In this document: one piece after another, positions 25,962 through 35,332 of the stretch
Position numbering within the stretch: position 1 is the first letter of the stretch
Layout: each line of letters begins with the position of its first letter
Assembly: GCF_003352065.1 (NCBI RefSeq)
Contig: NZ_CP025803.1
Coordinates: forward strand, 1,426,001-1,490,000
Length of the DNA stretch: 64,000 nt
Source of the DNA: Sulfitobacter sp. SK011
GTDB taxonomy: Bacteria; Pseudomonadota; Alphaproteobacteria; Rhodobacterales; Rhodobacteraceae
Reading direction: 5' to 3'
Notes under the pieces: model-generated
Databases searched by the model: none
What the model saw: only the letters and a program-made list of their open reading frames with translations
What the model was told of the DNA's origin: nothing
Made by a program: the position numbers and the translations under genes

Positions 25962-26763
25962 AATCGGGTGTCCAGTCATAGACCATTGTGTCAAAGGCAA
26001 TGAGAATACCCAACTCAACGATTTGCTGCGTCGCCCCCAGCACATCGCCTGTCTGTCCGCCGATCTTGCGACGCGCGAGCGTTGCGACACCGAGCGTTGA
26101 CAGGACCGCAACAACGATCAGCCAGAACGTTGAGACTTCCGGTGCAAGAACTGCGGCCAGTGCTGCAAACCCAACTGCGATCATGGCCGTCTGTCCCATT
26201 GGTCTGCCGGTTTGCTGTGCCAAGCCGTCTTTGCGCGCATGGGGCAGGCGGTACATCACCCAGACCATCGCGCCCCGCGACATGACCGCGGCGGTAAGCA
26301 CCGCACCCATCAGCACGTCCTTTTCGATCATCTGCGTGATCACATACCAGCGCAGCAACAATGACATCACCAAAGCGATGACGCCGTACGTGCCTATTTG
26401 GCTGTCTCTCATGATGCTCAGACGTTTGGCCATGTCCCAGCCGCCCCAAAACCCATCGGCACAATCGGCCAGCCCATCCTCGTGCATGGCCCCGGTGACG
26501 ACAATCGACGACAGAACCACAAAAAGCGCGGTGATCGGGCTGACCACACCCAGTGACTGCATCACCCAGGCGACCGCGGCGGCGATCAGTCCAACGCCCA
26601 GACCAACCAGCGGATAGGCCCAGGCGGCGTGCGCGGCGGCGCGGCCTGTACTGGGGGCATGAGGTGCCGCAGGCAAGGGCAAGCGGGTCAACAGCATGAA
26701 CGCTGTGGTCAGGTCGCGCAGGTGCAGCGTGGCGCGTATTTTGCGCATGTCGGTTACGTTCAT
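25960..26763 (-). CDS. cobS: Adenosylcobinamide-GDP ribazoletransferase (cobalamin synthase)
   Basis: This 267-residue integral membrane protein has about six helices. It carries the family motif [10 protein letters not shown] near residue 20 and the acidic metal motif [15 protein letters not shown] near residue 97, followed by [11 protein letters not shown]. It joins adenosylcobinamide-GDP and alpha-ribazole (phosphate) in the last step of B12 assembly. I take the ATG at 26763 with AAAGGG upstream rather than the TTG one codon earlier. It diverges from cobT, which makes the other substrate, with an 82-bp shared promoter region. Confidence 0.94.
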   Translation of the reverse strand: MNVTDMRKIRATLHLRDLTTAFMLLTRLPLPAAPHAPSTGRAAAHAAWAYPLVGLGVGLIAAAVAWVMQSLGVVSPITALFVVLSSIVVTGAMHEDGLADCADGFWGGWDMAKRLSIMRDSQIGTYGVIALVMSLLLRWYVITQMIEKDVLMGAVLTAAVMSRGAMVWVMYRLPHARKDGLAQQTGRPMGQTAMIAVGFAALAAVLAPEVSTFWLIVVAVLSTLGVATLARRKIGGQTGDVLGATQQIVELGILIAFDTMVYDWTPD

Positions 26764-26845
26764 CAAATTGCCCTTTCAGACCTTCCTCATGTGCCAAGCT
26801 AAGGCTAGACAAGACCCAACCGCAATCCGCAAGTATGAGCATCCA

Positions 26846-27859
26846 ATGAAGCAAGCCTTTAGCAATCTTTCTGAGTTCCGTGCGATTTTGGCCGCACAAA
26901 AAGGGATTGATACCACCGCTCAGGCCGCCGCCGCAGATCACAATGTTCAATTGACCAAACCCCCCGGCGCGTTGGGCCGGTTGGAGGATCTGGCATTGTG
27001 GTATCGCGGGTGGCGCGGTGGAGAGCGGGCGGAAATCGGTGCCCCTCAGGTGATTGTATTTGCTGGCAACCACGGTGTTGCAGCACGCGGCGTGTCGGCG
27101 TTTCCGGCAGAGGTCACTGCGCAAATGGTGTTGAATTTTCAGCATGGCGGTGCGGCGATCAATCAAATTGCGCGCGCCAATGGCGCGACCTTGGATGTGG
27201 TCGCCCTTGATCTGGACAGACCGACAGATGATTTCACCGTTCGCCCGGCGATGTCAGAGGCTGATCTGGTGCTTGCCTTGCAGGCGGGCTGGAATGCGGT
27301 TGACCGGTCGGCCGATCTGTTGGTCGTCGGTGAAATGGGCATTGCCAACACCACTTCTGCGGCGGCATTGGCCTGCGCTTTGCTGGGGGGGGATGCGGCG
27401 GATTGGACCGGGCGTGGCACCGGTGTCGATGACGCGGGGCTCGGCGTGAAGACCCAAGTTGTCGCCGAAGGCGTTGCGCGGCATGCAGGGCAAGGCGATG
27501 GCTTGGACATGCTGGGCCGCTTGGGCGGTCGTGAACTGGCTGGCATGGCAGGCGCAATTGCACGTGCGCGAGACCTGCGCATGCCTGTCATCCTTGACGG
27601 GTTCATCTGCTCAGCGGCGGCCCTGTGTCTGGCCAAGACCCAAGACGGTGCGCTGGATCATACCGTTGCCGGACATCAAAGTGCAGAAACAGCACATGTG
27701 GAATTGCTCCGAGCGCTGGGCAAGGAACCTTTGCTGCAACTGGGCCTGCGGCTGGGCGAGGGATCGGGGGGCGCGCTGGCCATTGGTATTCTCAAATCAG
27801 CGCTGGCATGTCACGCGGGCATGGCAACCTTTGCTCAGGCAGGTGTCAGCGACGCATAA
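26846..27859 (+). CDS. cobT: Nicotinate-nucleotide--dimethylbenzimidazole phosphoribosyltransferase
   Basis: From the ATG at 26846 the protein has 337 residues, the usual CobT length. Diagnostic segments are [47 protein letters not shown] and [16 protein letters not shown] near the end, where the catalytic Glu lies. It activates 5,6-dimethylbenzimidazole to alpha-ribazole phosphate for the lower ligand of cobalamin. No cobalamin riboswitch fits in the short divergent gap to cobS. Confidence 0.94.
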   Translation: MKQAFSNLSEFRAILAAQKGIDTTAQAAAADHNVQLTKPPGALGRLEDLALWYRGWRGGERAEIGAPQVIVFAGNHGVAARGVSAFPAEVTAQMVLNFQHGGAAINQIARANGATLDVVALDLDRPTDDFTVRPAMSEADLVLALQAGWNAVDRSADLLVVGEMGIANTTSAAALACALLGGDAADWTGRGTGVDDAGLGVKTQVVAEGVARHAGQGDGLDMLGRLGGRELAGMAGAIARARDLRMPVILDGFICSAAALCLAKTQDGALDHTVAGHQSAETAHVELLRALGKEPLLQLGLRLGEGSGGALAIGILKSALACHAGMATFAQAGVSDA

Positions 27860-27871
27860 AGTCTCAGCGGT

Positions 27872-27890
27872 GGTGGGCTGTGCGCCCACC
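27872..27890. terminator. Hairpin between cobT and the antiporter gene
   Basis: GGTGGGC/GCCCACC forms a 7-bp stem with a 5-base loop in the convergent gap. There is no T-tract, so termination is only plausible. Confidence 0.4.
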
Positions 27891-27895
27891 TGCCG

Positions 27896-29809
27896 TCAAG
27901 CCTGCTTGCGTTCCTCTTCTTCGATCCTGTTAAGGAACGCCGTTTCAAGGTCCTTTTGGAGTTCTTTGGCCCGTTCCACATAAGCTTTGTTGTCACCGGG
28001 GGCCACATCAGGCCGCCAGAGGTCTGCCAATTCACGCACCGATGCGCGGTCATGGGAATAGAACATCCGCTGCGCTTCGGCGGCCTCATATTCAGACAAT
28101 CCCATCTTTTCCAGCACATACCGCCCGGCACGCAACGAGCTGTCAAACATCTCGCGCACGATGTCATTGGCCCCGGCCTGATACTGGCGATAAACGTCCG
28201 TGCGGTCATGTGCACGGGTAACGATGTGGATGTCGGGCCGCAGTTTGCGGGCATACGCAATCAATTGCAGCGCGGCCTTTTGATCGTCCAGCGTCACGAC
28301 CAGCACCTTGGCGTCCTTGATCCCCGCCTTGCGCAGGATGTCGGGGCGCGTGGGATCACCGAGAAATGCCTTGAATCCAAACCGCCGCATCACGGCAATG
28401 GTGTGAGGGTTGTGATCAAGCACAACGGTCTGAAACCCGCTCGCCTGAACCAGACGGTTGACGATCTGACCAAACCGGCCAATGCCCGCGATGATCACAG
28501 GACCCTCTTCGTCGATCTCATCCGGCGTAATGGTCCCGCCTTCTTCCATCCGCTTGCTGATCACATCGTAGAGGATGAACAACAGCGGCGTGATCAACAT
28601 CGACAGTGCAATCACCAGCAAAAGGGTCTCTGCAACGCCGTTCGGCATGACCCCGGTTGCGACCGAAAAGCTGACCAGCACGAAACCAAATTCACCCGCC
28701 TGCGCCAGACCCAACGCGAACAGCCATTGATCCCGCCCGCGCAACTTGAACACACGGCCGATACCGAACAGGATCACCCCTTTTACGATAATCACCAAAA
28801 GCGCCATGCCCAGAATGACAAGCGGATCTCCAAACAGCAGTTCAAAGTTGATGCCTGCGCCCACGGTGATAAAGAACAGTCCCAAAAGCAGGCCCTTGAA
28901 CGGTTCAAGGTCAGTTTCAAGCTCGTGACGAAACTCAGAACTGGCCAGAACCACGCCAGCAAGGAATGCGCCAAGCGCAGGTGATAGGCCGACCATCATC
29001 ATCAGAAATGAAATGCTGACAACAATCAGCAGCGCGAGGGCGGTGTACATCTCGCGCAGGTGGGCGGAATGAATAAACCGGAAGACAGGCCGCGTGAAGA
29101 ACACGCCCACGATGATGATGGAGGCAATTGCGCCAATTGTGACAAGGGTGACACCCCATGCAGGCAACCCCTCAACCAGATTTAGCGCTGCATGTGCTGC
29201 TTCTGATCCATGGCCCGCTTCCTCTGCTTTATGCGCGGCTTCTACCTGATCTGGATCAAGCGAGATGGAACCGTCGGGCAACATGCCGGTGGGCAGGGTG
29301 ACGGCGAGCAAGGGCAGGAACGCCAATATCGGAATGACCGCGATATCCTGGGTGAGCAGGACAGAAAACACCGATCGCCCGCCGCTGGTTTGCATCAGCC
29401 CTTTTTCAGACAGAGTCTGCAGCACAATCGCCGTTGAAGACAGCGAAAGCGTCAGGCCAATGGCCAGTGACACGCCCCATGGCTGTCCATAAGCCATCGC
29501 AATGGCCATCAGTGCGGCAGTTGAGAGGACAACCTGCAATCCGCCCAGCCCCAGCAACCTGTGTCGCATGTCCCATAGCGCGCGGGGTTCCAGCTCAAGC
29601 CCGATGAGAAACAGCATCATCACCACGCCAAACTCGGCGAAATGCTGCAAATCCTTGGTTTCAGACCCCACCAGATGGAACACCGGACCGATCAGGATGC
29701 CCGCTGCGAGATACCCCAGCACTGATCCCAGCCCCAACCGTGCGGCAATCGGCACCGCGATCACAGCAGCAGCGAGATAGATTGAGGCTTGAAACAGGAA
29801 ACCTTCCAT
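27896..29809 (-). CDS. CPA2-family cation:proton antiporter with TrkA-N domain (KefB/KefC-like)
   Basis: This 637-residue protein has about 12 membrane helices with the CPA2 signatures LGYLAAGILIGP near residue 32 and GLSPALGAFLAGVVLASSEF near residue 273. A cytoplasmic TrkA-N nucleotide-binding domain (IIAGIGRFGQIVNRLVQ, about residue 437) and a helical tail follow. Such systems export K+ or Na+ in exchange for protons and are gated by nucleotides or glutathione adducts. A polar loop of about 35 residues (LDPDQVEAAHKAEEAGHG) is inserted between helices near residue 185. No KefF/KefG partner is nearby. Confidence 0.9.
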   Translation of the reverse strand: MEGFLFQASIYLAAAVIAVPIAARLGLGSVLGYLAAGILIGPVFHLVGSETKDLQHFAEFGVVMMLFLIGLELEPRALWDMRHRLLGLGGLQVVLSTAALMAIAMAYGQPWGVSLAIGLTLSLSSTAIVLQTLSEKGLMQTSGGRSVFSVLLTQDIAVIPILAFLPLLAVTLPTGMLPDGSISLDPDQVEAAHKAEEAGHGSEAAHAALNLVEGLPAWGVTLVTIGAIASIIIVGVFFTRPVFRFIHSAHLREMYTALALLIVVSISFLMMMVGLSPALGAFLAGVVLASSEFRHELETDLEPFKGLLLGLFFITVGAGINFELLFGDPLVILGMALLVIIVKGVILFGIGRVFKLRGRDQWLFALGLAQAGEFGFVLVSFSVATGVMPNGVAETLLLVIALSMLITPLLFILYDVISKRMEEGGTITPDEIDEEGPVIIAGIGRFGQIVNRLVQASGFQTVVLDHNPHTIAVMRRFGFKAFLGDPTRPDILRKAGIKDAKVLVVTLDDQKAALQLIAYARKLRPDIHIVTRAHDRTDVYRQYQAGANDIVREMFDSSLRAGRYVLEKMGLSEYEAAEAQRMFYSHDRASVRELADLWRPDVAPGDNKAYVERAKELQKDLETAFLNRIEEEERKQA

Positions 29810-29882
29810 GTCGGTCCTTTCAGAGGAGCAAATTAATCGTTACGCGAGCAATATGTCACGGGTGTTGCGGATATCAGCGCGG

Positions 29883-30356
29883 TCAGGTCGGCAGCGGCCC
29901 ATCGCGTTTGAGTTGATCCATCACAATCTGGCTGTGCACCTTTGAAACGGCAGGGTGCGGCAGCAACACCGCATGAATCAGCCGGTTCAGGCTGGGCAGA
30001 TCATCACAGTAGACCCGCAACAGATAGTCCGCATCCCCGGTCATTGTCCACGCGCTCACGATCTCTTGTCTGGTGGCAAGAAGCCGCGCAAAACTGGCCG
30101 AATGGTCCGGCCCATGCGTGCCCAGATGCACCTGCACAAACCCCTGAACATTCAGGCCCAGTTTGACCGGGTCAAGCCGGGCTGTATACCCTTGAATGAT
30201 CCCGCTTTCTTCAAGCCGCTGGCGCCGTCGCCCGGCCTGAGACGCTGACAGATGGAGGCGTTCGCCCAACTCATGAGATGTCAGGTGGGCGTCCTTTTGC
30301 AGGGACGACAAGAGACGTGCGTCGATTTCATCTAACATGATGCGTGTTTCCCGCAT
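29883..30356 (-). CDS. Lrp/AsnC-family transcriptional regulator
   Basis: This 157-residue regulator has an N-terminal helix-turn-helix (LDEIDARLLSSLQKDAHLT, then LHLSASQAGRRRQRLEESGI) and a C-terminal RAM ligand-binding domain (VSAWTMTGDADYLLRVYCDD). Lrp/AsnC proteins sense amino acids. It diverges from the 4-hydroxyphenylpyruvate dioxygenase gene with 130 bp between, so it probably controls tyrosine degradation. The start could also be the ATG at 30338; neither has a clear ribosome site. Confidence 0.88.
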   Translation of the reverse strand: MRETRIMLDEIDARLLSSLQKDAHLTSHELGERLHLSASQAGRRRQRLEESGIIQGYTARLDPVKLGLNVQGFVQVHLGTHGPDHSASFARLLATRQEIVSAWTMTGDADYLLRVYCDDLPSLNRLIHAVLLPHPAVSKVHSQIVMDQLKRDGPLPT

Positions 30357-30486
30357 GATTTTTCACCATTATGCGGCATTTGAGCGGAGAAGGCCAGTAT
30401 TATGCCAACATTTGCGCGATAAATGCACGATTCCAACGATATTTCTGGCGCGAATTGATTAAACTTTCATCACACGGAGACTTCTC

Positions 30487-31587
30487 ATGGGTCCTTTCCC
30501 GCACGACGCCCCGAAATCCAAGATCACGCCAGAAAATCCCGCTGGCACCGATGGGTTTGAGTTCGTGGAGTTTGCCAGCGACACCCCACAGGACCTGCGT
30601 GATCTCTTTGCACGGATGGGCTACACCCATGTGGCCAGCCACAAGACCAAACAGATCGAGCTTTGGCAGCAGGGTGACATCACCTATGTCCTGAACGCCG
30701 AACCGGGCAGCTTTGGCGCGAGCTTTGTTGAGCAGCATGGGCCCTGTGCGCCTTCGATGGGATGGCGGGTTGTGGACGCGCAAAAAGCGCTGGCACATGC
30801 GCTTGCCAACGGTGCGGAAGAATACACAGGCGACGGCAAGGTGCTGGATGTGCCGGCAATCATGGGGATTGGCGGGTCGCTTTTGTATTTCGTGGATCAG
30901 TATTACGACACGTCGCCCTACAACTGGGAATACGACTGGATCGCCCAGTCCAAACCCGAAGGGGTCGGTTTTTACTATCTCGATCACCTGACGCACAACG
31001 TGTTCAAGGGCAACATGGATGTGTGGTTCAAGTTCTACGGCGATCTGTTCAACTTTCGCGAGATCCGTTTCTTTGACATTCAGGGCAAATTCACCGGGCT
31101 CACCAGTCGCGCATTGACATCACCCTGTGGTCGAATCCGTATCCCGATCAACGAGGATCGCGATGAAAAGGGTCAGATCGTCGCCTATCTCAAGAAATAC
31201 AAAGGCGAAGGCATTCAGCATATCGCGGTTGGCGCGCGCAATATCTATGACGCAACCGATGCGATTGCGGAAATGGGCGTCAAATTCATGCCCGGCCCCC
31301 CTGAAACCTATTACAAACTGAGCCATGACCGGGTCAAAGGCCATTCTGAACCCCTGGACCGCATGAAAACACACGGAATCCTGATTGATGGAGAAGGGGT
31401 TGTCGACGGCGGCGAAACCCGCATTCTGCTTCAAATCTTCTCAAAAACCGTCATTGGCCCGATCTTTTTCGAATTCATCGAAAGGAAAGGCGATGATGGG
31501 TTTGGTGAGGGCAACTTCAAAGCGCTGTTTGAAAGCATCGAACAGGAACAGATCGACAGCGGTGAACTGGCCGATAGTAAGGCTTGA
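30487..31587 (+). CDS. hpd: 4-hydroxyphenylpyruvate dioxygenase
   Basis: This 366-residue two-domain VOC enzyme converts 4-hydroxyphenylpyruvate to homogentisate in tyrosine catabolism. The iron ligands are recognisable: His in DHLTHNVF (about 167), His in IQHIAVGARN (about 244) and Glu in FFEFIERKGDDGFGEGNF (about 328). The spacing matches known enzymes. Homogentisate dioxygenase is not adjacent on either side. The divergent Lrp-type gene is the likely regulator. A hairpin follows 21 bp after the stop. Confidence 0.95.
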   Translation: MGPFPHDAPKSKITPENPAGTDGFEFVEFASDTPQDLRDLFARMGYTHVASHKTKQIELWQQGDITYVLNAEPGSFGASFVEQHGPCAPSMGWRVVDAQKALAHALANGAEEYTGDGKVLDVPAIMGIGGSLLYFVDQYYDTSPYNWEYDWIAQSKPEGVGFYYLDHLTHNVFKGNMDVWFKFYGDLFNFREIRFFDIQGKFTGLTSRALTSPCGRIRIPINEDRDEKGQIVAYLKKYKGEGIQHIAVGARNIYDATDAIAEMGVKFMPGPPETYYKLSHDRVKGHSEPLDRMKTHGILIDGEGVVDGGETRILLQIFSKTVIGPIFFEFIERKGDDGFGEGNFKALFESIEQEQIDSGELADSKA

Positions 31588-31608
31588 TCAAGCGGCGAAC
31601 AACGTAGT

Positions 31609-31629
31609 GCCGGGGGCGTGCCCCCCGGC
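31609..31629. terminator. Terminator hairpin after hpd
   Basis: GCCGGGGG/CCCCCGGC is an 8-bp GC stem with a 5-base loop followed by TTTA. It lies between convergent genes and may act on both strands. Confidence 0.6.
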
Positions 31630-31649
31630 TTTACGCCACATTGCCCCTA

Positions 31650-34412
31650 TCAGCCGTTGGGCATTTTCAGCACAACGTTCCGTCCATTCTTGGTATAGCG
31701 CAATTCGCTGTCCCCAATTGCGGACACGCGGCCCCCGTCGATGCGGTCGCCAACAACCACCTTTTTGTAGCGTCCATTGCTGAGCCGTACCAAAGCGCGG
31801 CGGCTTGATGGTTTGCCATAGACACCAATCAAATTCACCTTGCGCAGATTGATCGCATTCTTGACCGTGGCTTGCCTCGCGACAGATGCCTTGGACGGGA
31901 CGGAGGGGGTCACGACCTTTGGTGCCACCGCTGCGGCACTGGCCACCTGCGTTGCTTGTTGTTGGGGCGCTGCCCGTTGCGCGCGTTTCACAATGCGGGC
32001 GAAATTTCGTGGCCTAGTGTCAGGGCGCAGCGATGCCTGAACTGCAAATCTGGTTGCATTTTCAATCGCTGGGGCAGGTGCCGGTGTGCCAGCCAGTGCC
32101 GCCGCCACCGCTTCCGAGGTGTCGAATGTCTGCGTGTCAACGACTTGGGACGCCGCGGCGGCTGCGGCCTGTTCCTGAACGGATGCGGGGCGCAACTGGG
32201 GGCGGTATCCGGCCAATTCGGACTTCGTCAGCCCATCAAGCTGCGCGCGCTCTGTCGTCTCAGCCAGATTGCCGGGGCGCGGACGCGGGCGCAATTCGGC
32301 CAAAGGATCGGTTAGGGTTTGTGCTTCCGGTGCGGCCACAGTCCGATCAGGAAATGCCGTTGGGACAACCGGCGGGCGACCCGCAAACACGGTAAAACCG
32401 TCCGGGCTCAGCGACCCTTGGGCAGTCGGGATCAACAGCCCATTTGCATCATAGGCGAACTGGGTGCCTGCGGCTGCGGGGGAGGGAACCGACGCAAATA
32501 CGACGTCCGTCAGATATCCTTCCGCAGCGGGCAGCGCCACGGCATCCGTTGATGTGCTCACCGGGTCGATGCTGGTCATATAAAGGTCTTCGATGTCGAT
32601 CAGTGACGCGGGTTCCGGCGGGACCTCTGGCGCGCGCGGCCATATGCCTGTGGCGGCATATTTTGCCTCGACCTCGGCTTCGGTCATTTCCGGAACGGGG
32701 ACCGGGACAATCGGGTCGCGCAGGGCGTCCAGCACGGCGGCGTCTTCGCCCGTCAGGCCCGGTTCAAGCGAAGCGATCTCAACCCCATCATCCGTGTCTT
32801 CCGGCGGGGCGGGAATGGATGCCGTGGCGCGCGGGCTGCGGTCGCCAAAGAGCCGCGACAGGCTGAAGCCATCGTCCCGAAACACCGAGGCCCAGGCCGC
32901 CACCCCGGCGAGGATCACCAAAAGGGCTGCGGTCAAAATCAGACCGAGGAAACGCGGTTTGCCCCCCACATCCGCACGCCGCGCGCCGAAAACGGTCATC
33001 CGCTCGGCTTCGGTCCGGGGTTTGGCTACGGCTGCGCCCGGCTCAGGCTGCCTTTGAGGGGCGACATTGACAGGCGGCGGTGTTTTGGATTTTCGCCGGC
33101 TCAAAAAGCCTGCTTTGGCTGGTGCTGCCGCATCGGGAATTTGCGGTGCAAGCGATGAGCTGTCGGGTTTGATCGCCTCATCCATAACGGGAAGGGATGG
33201 GTCAGATATGGAGATGCCCGGTGATCGGTCAGCGTCTGCCGCATTGCTGCTGAAGGGCTCGCCCAGTGACGGCTCACGGCGCGCACCCGGTAGCGTGGTT
33301 GACGTGCCGGGCGTGTCCGCGCTGCGACGGCTGGCAAATCCAGCCGCAGGCGCATTTGCTGTTTTTTGCGCTGTCGGTGACGGGGCAGCCTGCACGCTTG
33401 GTGGGACAAATGAGGGCACCGCCGTGCCGCGCGTGGCAGATCCCAAAGCGGGAGCGGAAGGGCGTACTGGATTGGCAACCGCTGGCTCGGCTTCTTTTTG
33501 TGGCGTCGCAGGGGGCTTGTCGGCCGTCTTTGGTGTCGCTGTCGTTTCGGTTTCGCCGCGGGTCGAGGGCAGGACAGGTGTGTCCGATTTAGGCTCCGCT
33601 TTGTCAGGCGAGGTCTGTTTGGCCGTGGGCGTATGGTCTTCCTCTGGCTTTGCCGCAGAAGCCGGATCAACGTCCTTTTCCTCGCTCTTGAGGTCAGGAG
33701 CAGCCGTTTCGGTTGGTTTTACCTGCTTTGGCTCGTGCTTTTCCGGCGCGGAAGTGTCTTTCACATCTGATTGATCTGACTTTTCAGCATCTTCAGGCTC
33801 AGACGCAGTCTCGATCGCCTCTGACGGTTCACCCTTCTTAGGTGCCCCTATATCCGCTGTTTGCACATCGCCGATAACCACCACCGCGATGCCATCCGGC
33901 TCAACGGTCTCGCCATCCTCAAGCAACTCATCGGCTATGGCGGTCGGACCAAAAAACGGCTCTCCGAGATATGGCTGATCGGTGGGGATCGCGGCAAAAC
34001 TGACCGGGTGAAACCGATGTTCAACCGCAAATGCTTCGGCCTCGTCCAGTGTTTCACGCGCCACAGCGGCGATGTGGGTCTGGTCCCCATCAAGGCTGAT
34101 ATCAAACGCCAGATCATCGACAGCGTAAGGTGTGGCCCCGTCCAATGCGTCTTTTGCTGCCTGACGGCGCGCGGCGTCGGTCATGTCTGGGGTTGGAATT
34201 GTCAGATATTTGATCTGCTCATTTGGCACCAGAAGTTTGGCACGTACGCCACCCGGTTCCAACGACGACGCGGTGCGTCGAAGCACGGCCAGTTCGTCCG
34301 CCATGTTTGCTGCGTCCAGGGCCACTGCACCCACGACGCGCCATCCGCCAGCCGCGCGGTGCAAAAGCCGGATGCCTTCAAACGACAGGGAAAGTGCAAA
34401 ATTTGGCTTCAT
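31650..34412 (-). CDS. Large membrane protein: GspL/PilM-like N-terminus and GspC/PilP-like C-terminus
   Basis: This 920-residue protein has an N-terminal domain (residues 1 to 160) beginning MKPNFALSLSFEGIRLL and containing KYLTIPTPDMTDAARRQAAKDAL, which recalls the actin-like GspL/PilM fold. A low-complexity Pro/Glu/Ala/Thr-rich cytoplasmic stretch follows (about 180 to 480), then one membrane helix near 490 to 510 and another disordered stretch. The last 70 residues (RKVNLIGVYGKPSSRRALVR, then YKKVVVGDRIDGGRVSAIGD) look like the homology region of GspC or a PilP domain. It lies alone, convergent with hpd. The family resemblance is my reading of the sequence, not a search result. Confidence 0.6.
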   Translation of the reverse strand: MKPNFALSLSFEGIRLLHRAAGGWRVVGAVALDAANMADELAVLRRTASSLEPGGVRAKLLVPNEQIKYLTIPTPDMTDAARRQAAKDALDGATPYAVDDLAFDISLDGDQTHIAAVARETLDEAEAFAVEHRFHPVSFAAIPTDQPYLGEPFFGPTAIADELLEDGETVEPDGIAVVVIGDVQTADIGAPKKGEPSEAIETASEPEDAEKSDQSDVKDTSAPEKHEPKQVKPTETAAPDLKSEEKDVDPASAAKPEEDHTPTAKQTSPDKAEPKSDTPVLPSTRGETETTATPKTADKPPATPQKEAEPAVANPVRPSAPALGSATRGTAVPSFVPPSVQAAPSPTAQKTANAPAAGFASRRSADTPGTSTTLPGARREPSLGEPFSSNAADADRSPGISISDPSLPVMDEAIKPDSSSLAPQIPDAAAPAKAGFLSRRKSKTPPPVNVAPQRQPEPGAAVAKPRTEAERMTVFGARRADVGGKPRFLGLILTAALLVILAGVAAWASVFRDDGFSLSRLFGDRSPRATASIPAPPEDTDDGVEIASLEPGLTGEDAAVLDALRDPIVPVPVPEMTEAEVEAKYAATGIWPRAPEVPPEPASLIDIEDLYMTSIDPVSTSTDAVALPAAEGYLTDVVFASVPSPAAAGTQFAYDANGLLIPTAQGSLSPDGFTVFAGRPPVVPTAFPDRTVAAPEAQTLTDPLAELRPRPRPGNLAETTERAQLDGLTKSELAGYRPQLRPASVQEQAAAAAASQVVDTQTFDTSEAVAAALAGTPAPAPAIENATRFAVQASLRPDTRPRNFARIVKRAQRAAPQQQATQVASAAAVAPKVVTPSVPSKASVARQATVKNAINLRKVNLIGVYGKPSSRRALVRLSNGRYKKVVVGDRIDGGRVSAIGDSELRYTKNGRNVVLKMPNG

Positions 34413-34584
34413 CGCTTAGATCTTTAACACGGTAGCGGACGCTATAAAATACGGGCCCTGATGGAATTTAGAATAGCGCGGGTCTTTGCTTAAGGAAAGG
34501 TAAACCGCCCCATCACACCTTGTAGAGCGGCCATGCGCAGGGCAAGCTTGGCACAGGGGAACTGCAAAGATCAGGAGATCAGCC

Positions 34585-35286
34585 ATGAAAACACTTAGAT
34601 GGGCGGCCAGCCTTTGGATTTTATGCACCGGTCTGGCGATGGCGCAGGTGCCGGAGCAGGGAATCATCGTAACGGGTGAGGGGCGGATATCGGTGGTGCC
34701 CGACATGGCCACGATCACACTTGGCGTGCGCGAAAATGCAAAAACCGCAAAAGAGGCCATGGGCAAAGTCACAGAATCCGTGAGTGCGATTTTGGATCAA
34801 CTGGACGCATTGGGCGTGGCCGAGAAAGACCGCCAGACCAGCCGGTTTTATCTGAACCCGGTCTACAATAACCGCCCCTCGAACACTGAAGAAGCGCCAC
34901 GGGTCACCGGGTATGAGGCAGGCAATTCGGTGACAGTGACTATCCGCGACCTGAAAGCGCTGGGCGAGATGCTGGATGCTGTGATCGACATTGGGGCGAA
35001 TGACTTCAACGGTTTGAGCTTTGGTCTGCAAAACCCCGCACCTGCAATGGCGGTGGCCCGGAAAGTCGCGGTTGCTGATGCGGTTGAGCGCGCAGGGCAA
35101 CTGGCCGAGGCCGCAGCGCTGACCCTCGGCACCGTCCTTCGGATGACAGAAAACAGTCGCGGCGCGCCGCCGATGGCCATGGAAATGGCGGCCATGCGGT
35201 CCGGGATGAATGATGCAATTGCAAGTGGTGAGATTGATATTCAGGCGCAGGTGACGATGGTGTTTGCCATCACGCCCGGTATTTGA
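34585..35286 (+). CDS. Periplasmic SIMPL-domain (DUF541) protein
   Basis: This 233-residue protein has a Sec signal (MKTLRWAASLWILCTGLAMA, cleavage before QVPEQ) and a SIMPL domain. The domain starts IIVTGEGRISVVPDMATITLGV and includes TGYEAGNSVTVTIRDLKALGEMLD. E. coli YggE is the model member and lowers oxidative stress by an unknown mechanism. An AGGAG ribosome site precedes the ATG. A long GC hairpin follows the stop. Confidence 0.9.
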   Translation: MKTLRWAASLWILCTGLAMAQVPEQGIIVTGEGRISVVPDMATITLGVRENAKTAKEAMGKVTESVSAILDQLDALGVAEKDRQTSRFYLNPVYNNRPSNTEEAPRVTGYEAGNSVTVTIRDLKALGEMLDAVIDIGANDFNGLSFGLQNPAPAMAVARKVAVADAVERAGQLAEAAALTLGTVLRMTENSRGAPPMAMEMAAMRSGMNDAIASGEIDIQAQVTMVFAITPGI

Positions 35287-35298
35287 TTACAGATGCCC

Positions 35299-35327
35299 CC
35301 CCCCCACCGCGCGCTGCGGTGGGGGGG
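35299..35327. terminator. Twelve-base-pair GC hairpin between convergent genes
   Basis: CCCCCCCACCGC and GCGGTGGGGGGG pair perfectly around a GCGCT loop, 12 bp after the SIMPL gene and 5 bp beyond the metY stop. There is no T-tract, but the stem is very stable. Confidence 0.6.
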
Positions 35328-35332
35328 CAGGA

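Noticed and set aside
26015-27166. 383-codon open frame on the minus strand
   Set aside because: It overlaps cobS in another frame and cobT antisense; composition is that of a shadow frame.
27956-28984. 342-codon open frame on the plus strand
   Set aside because: It is antisense to the antiporter gene, His/Gln/Arg-rich and without a domain.
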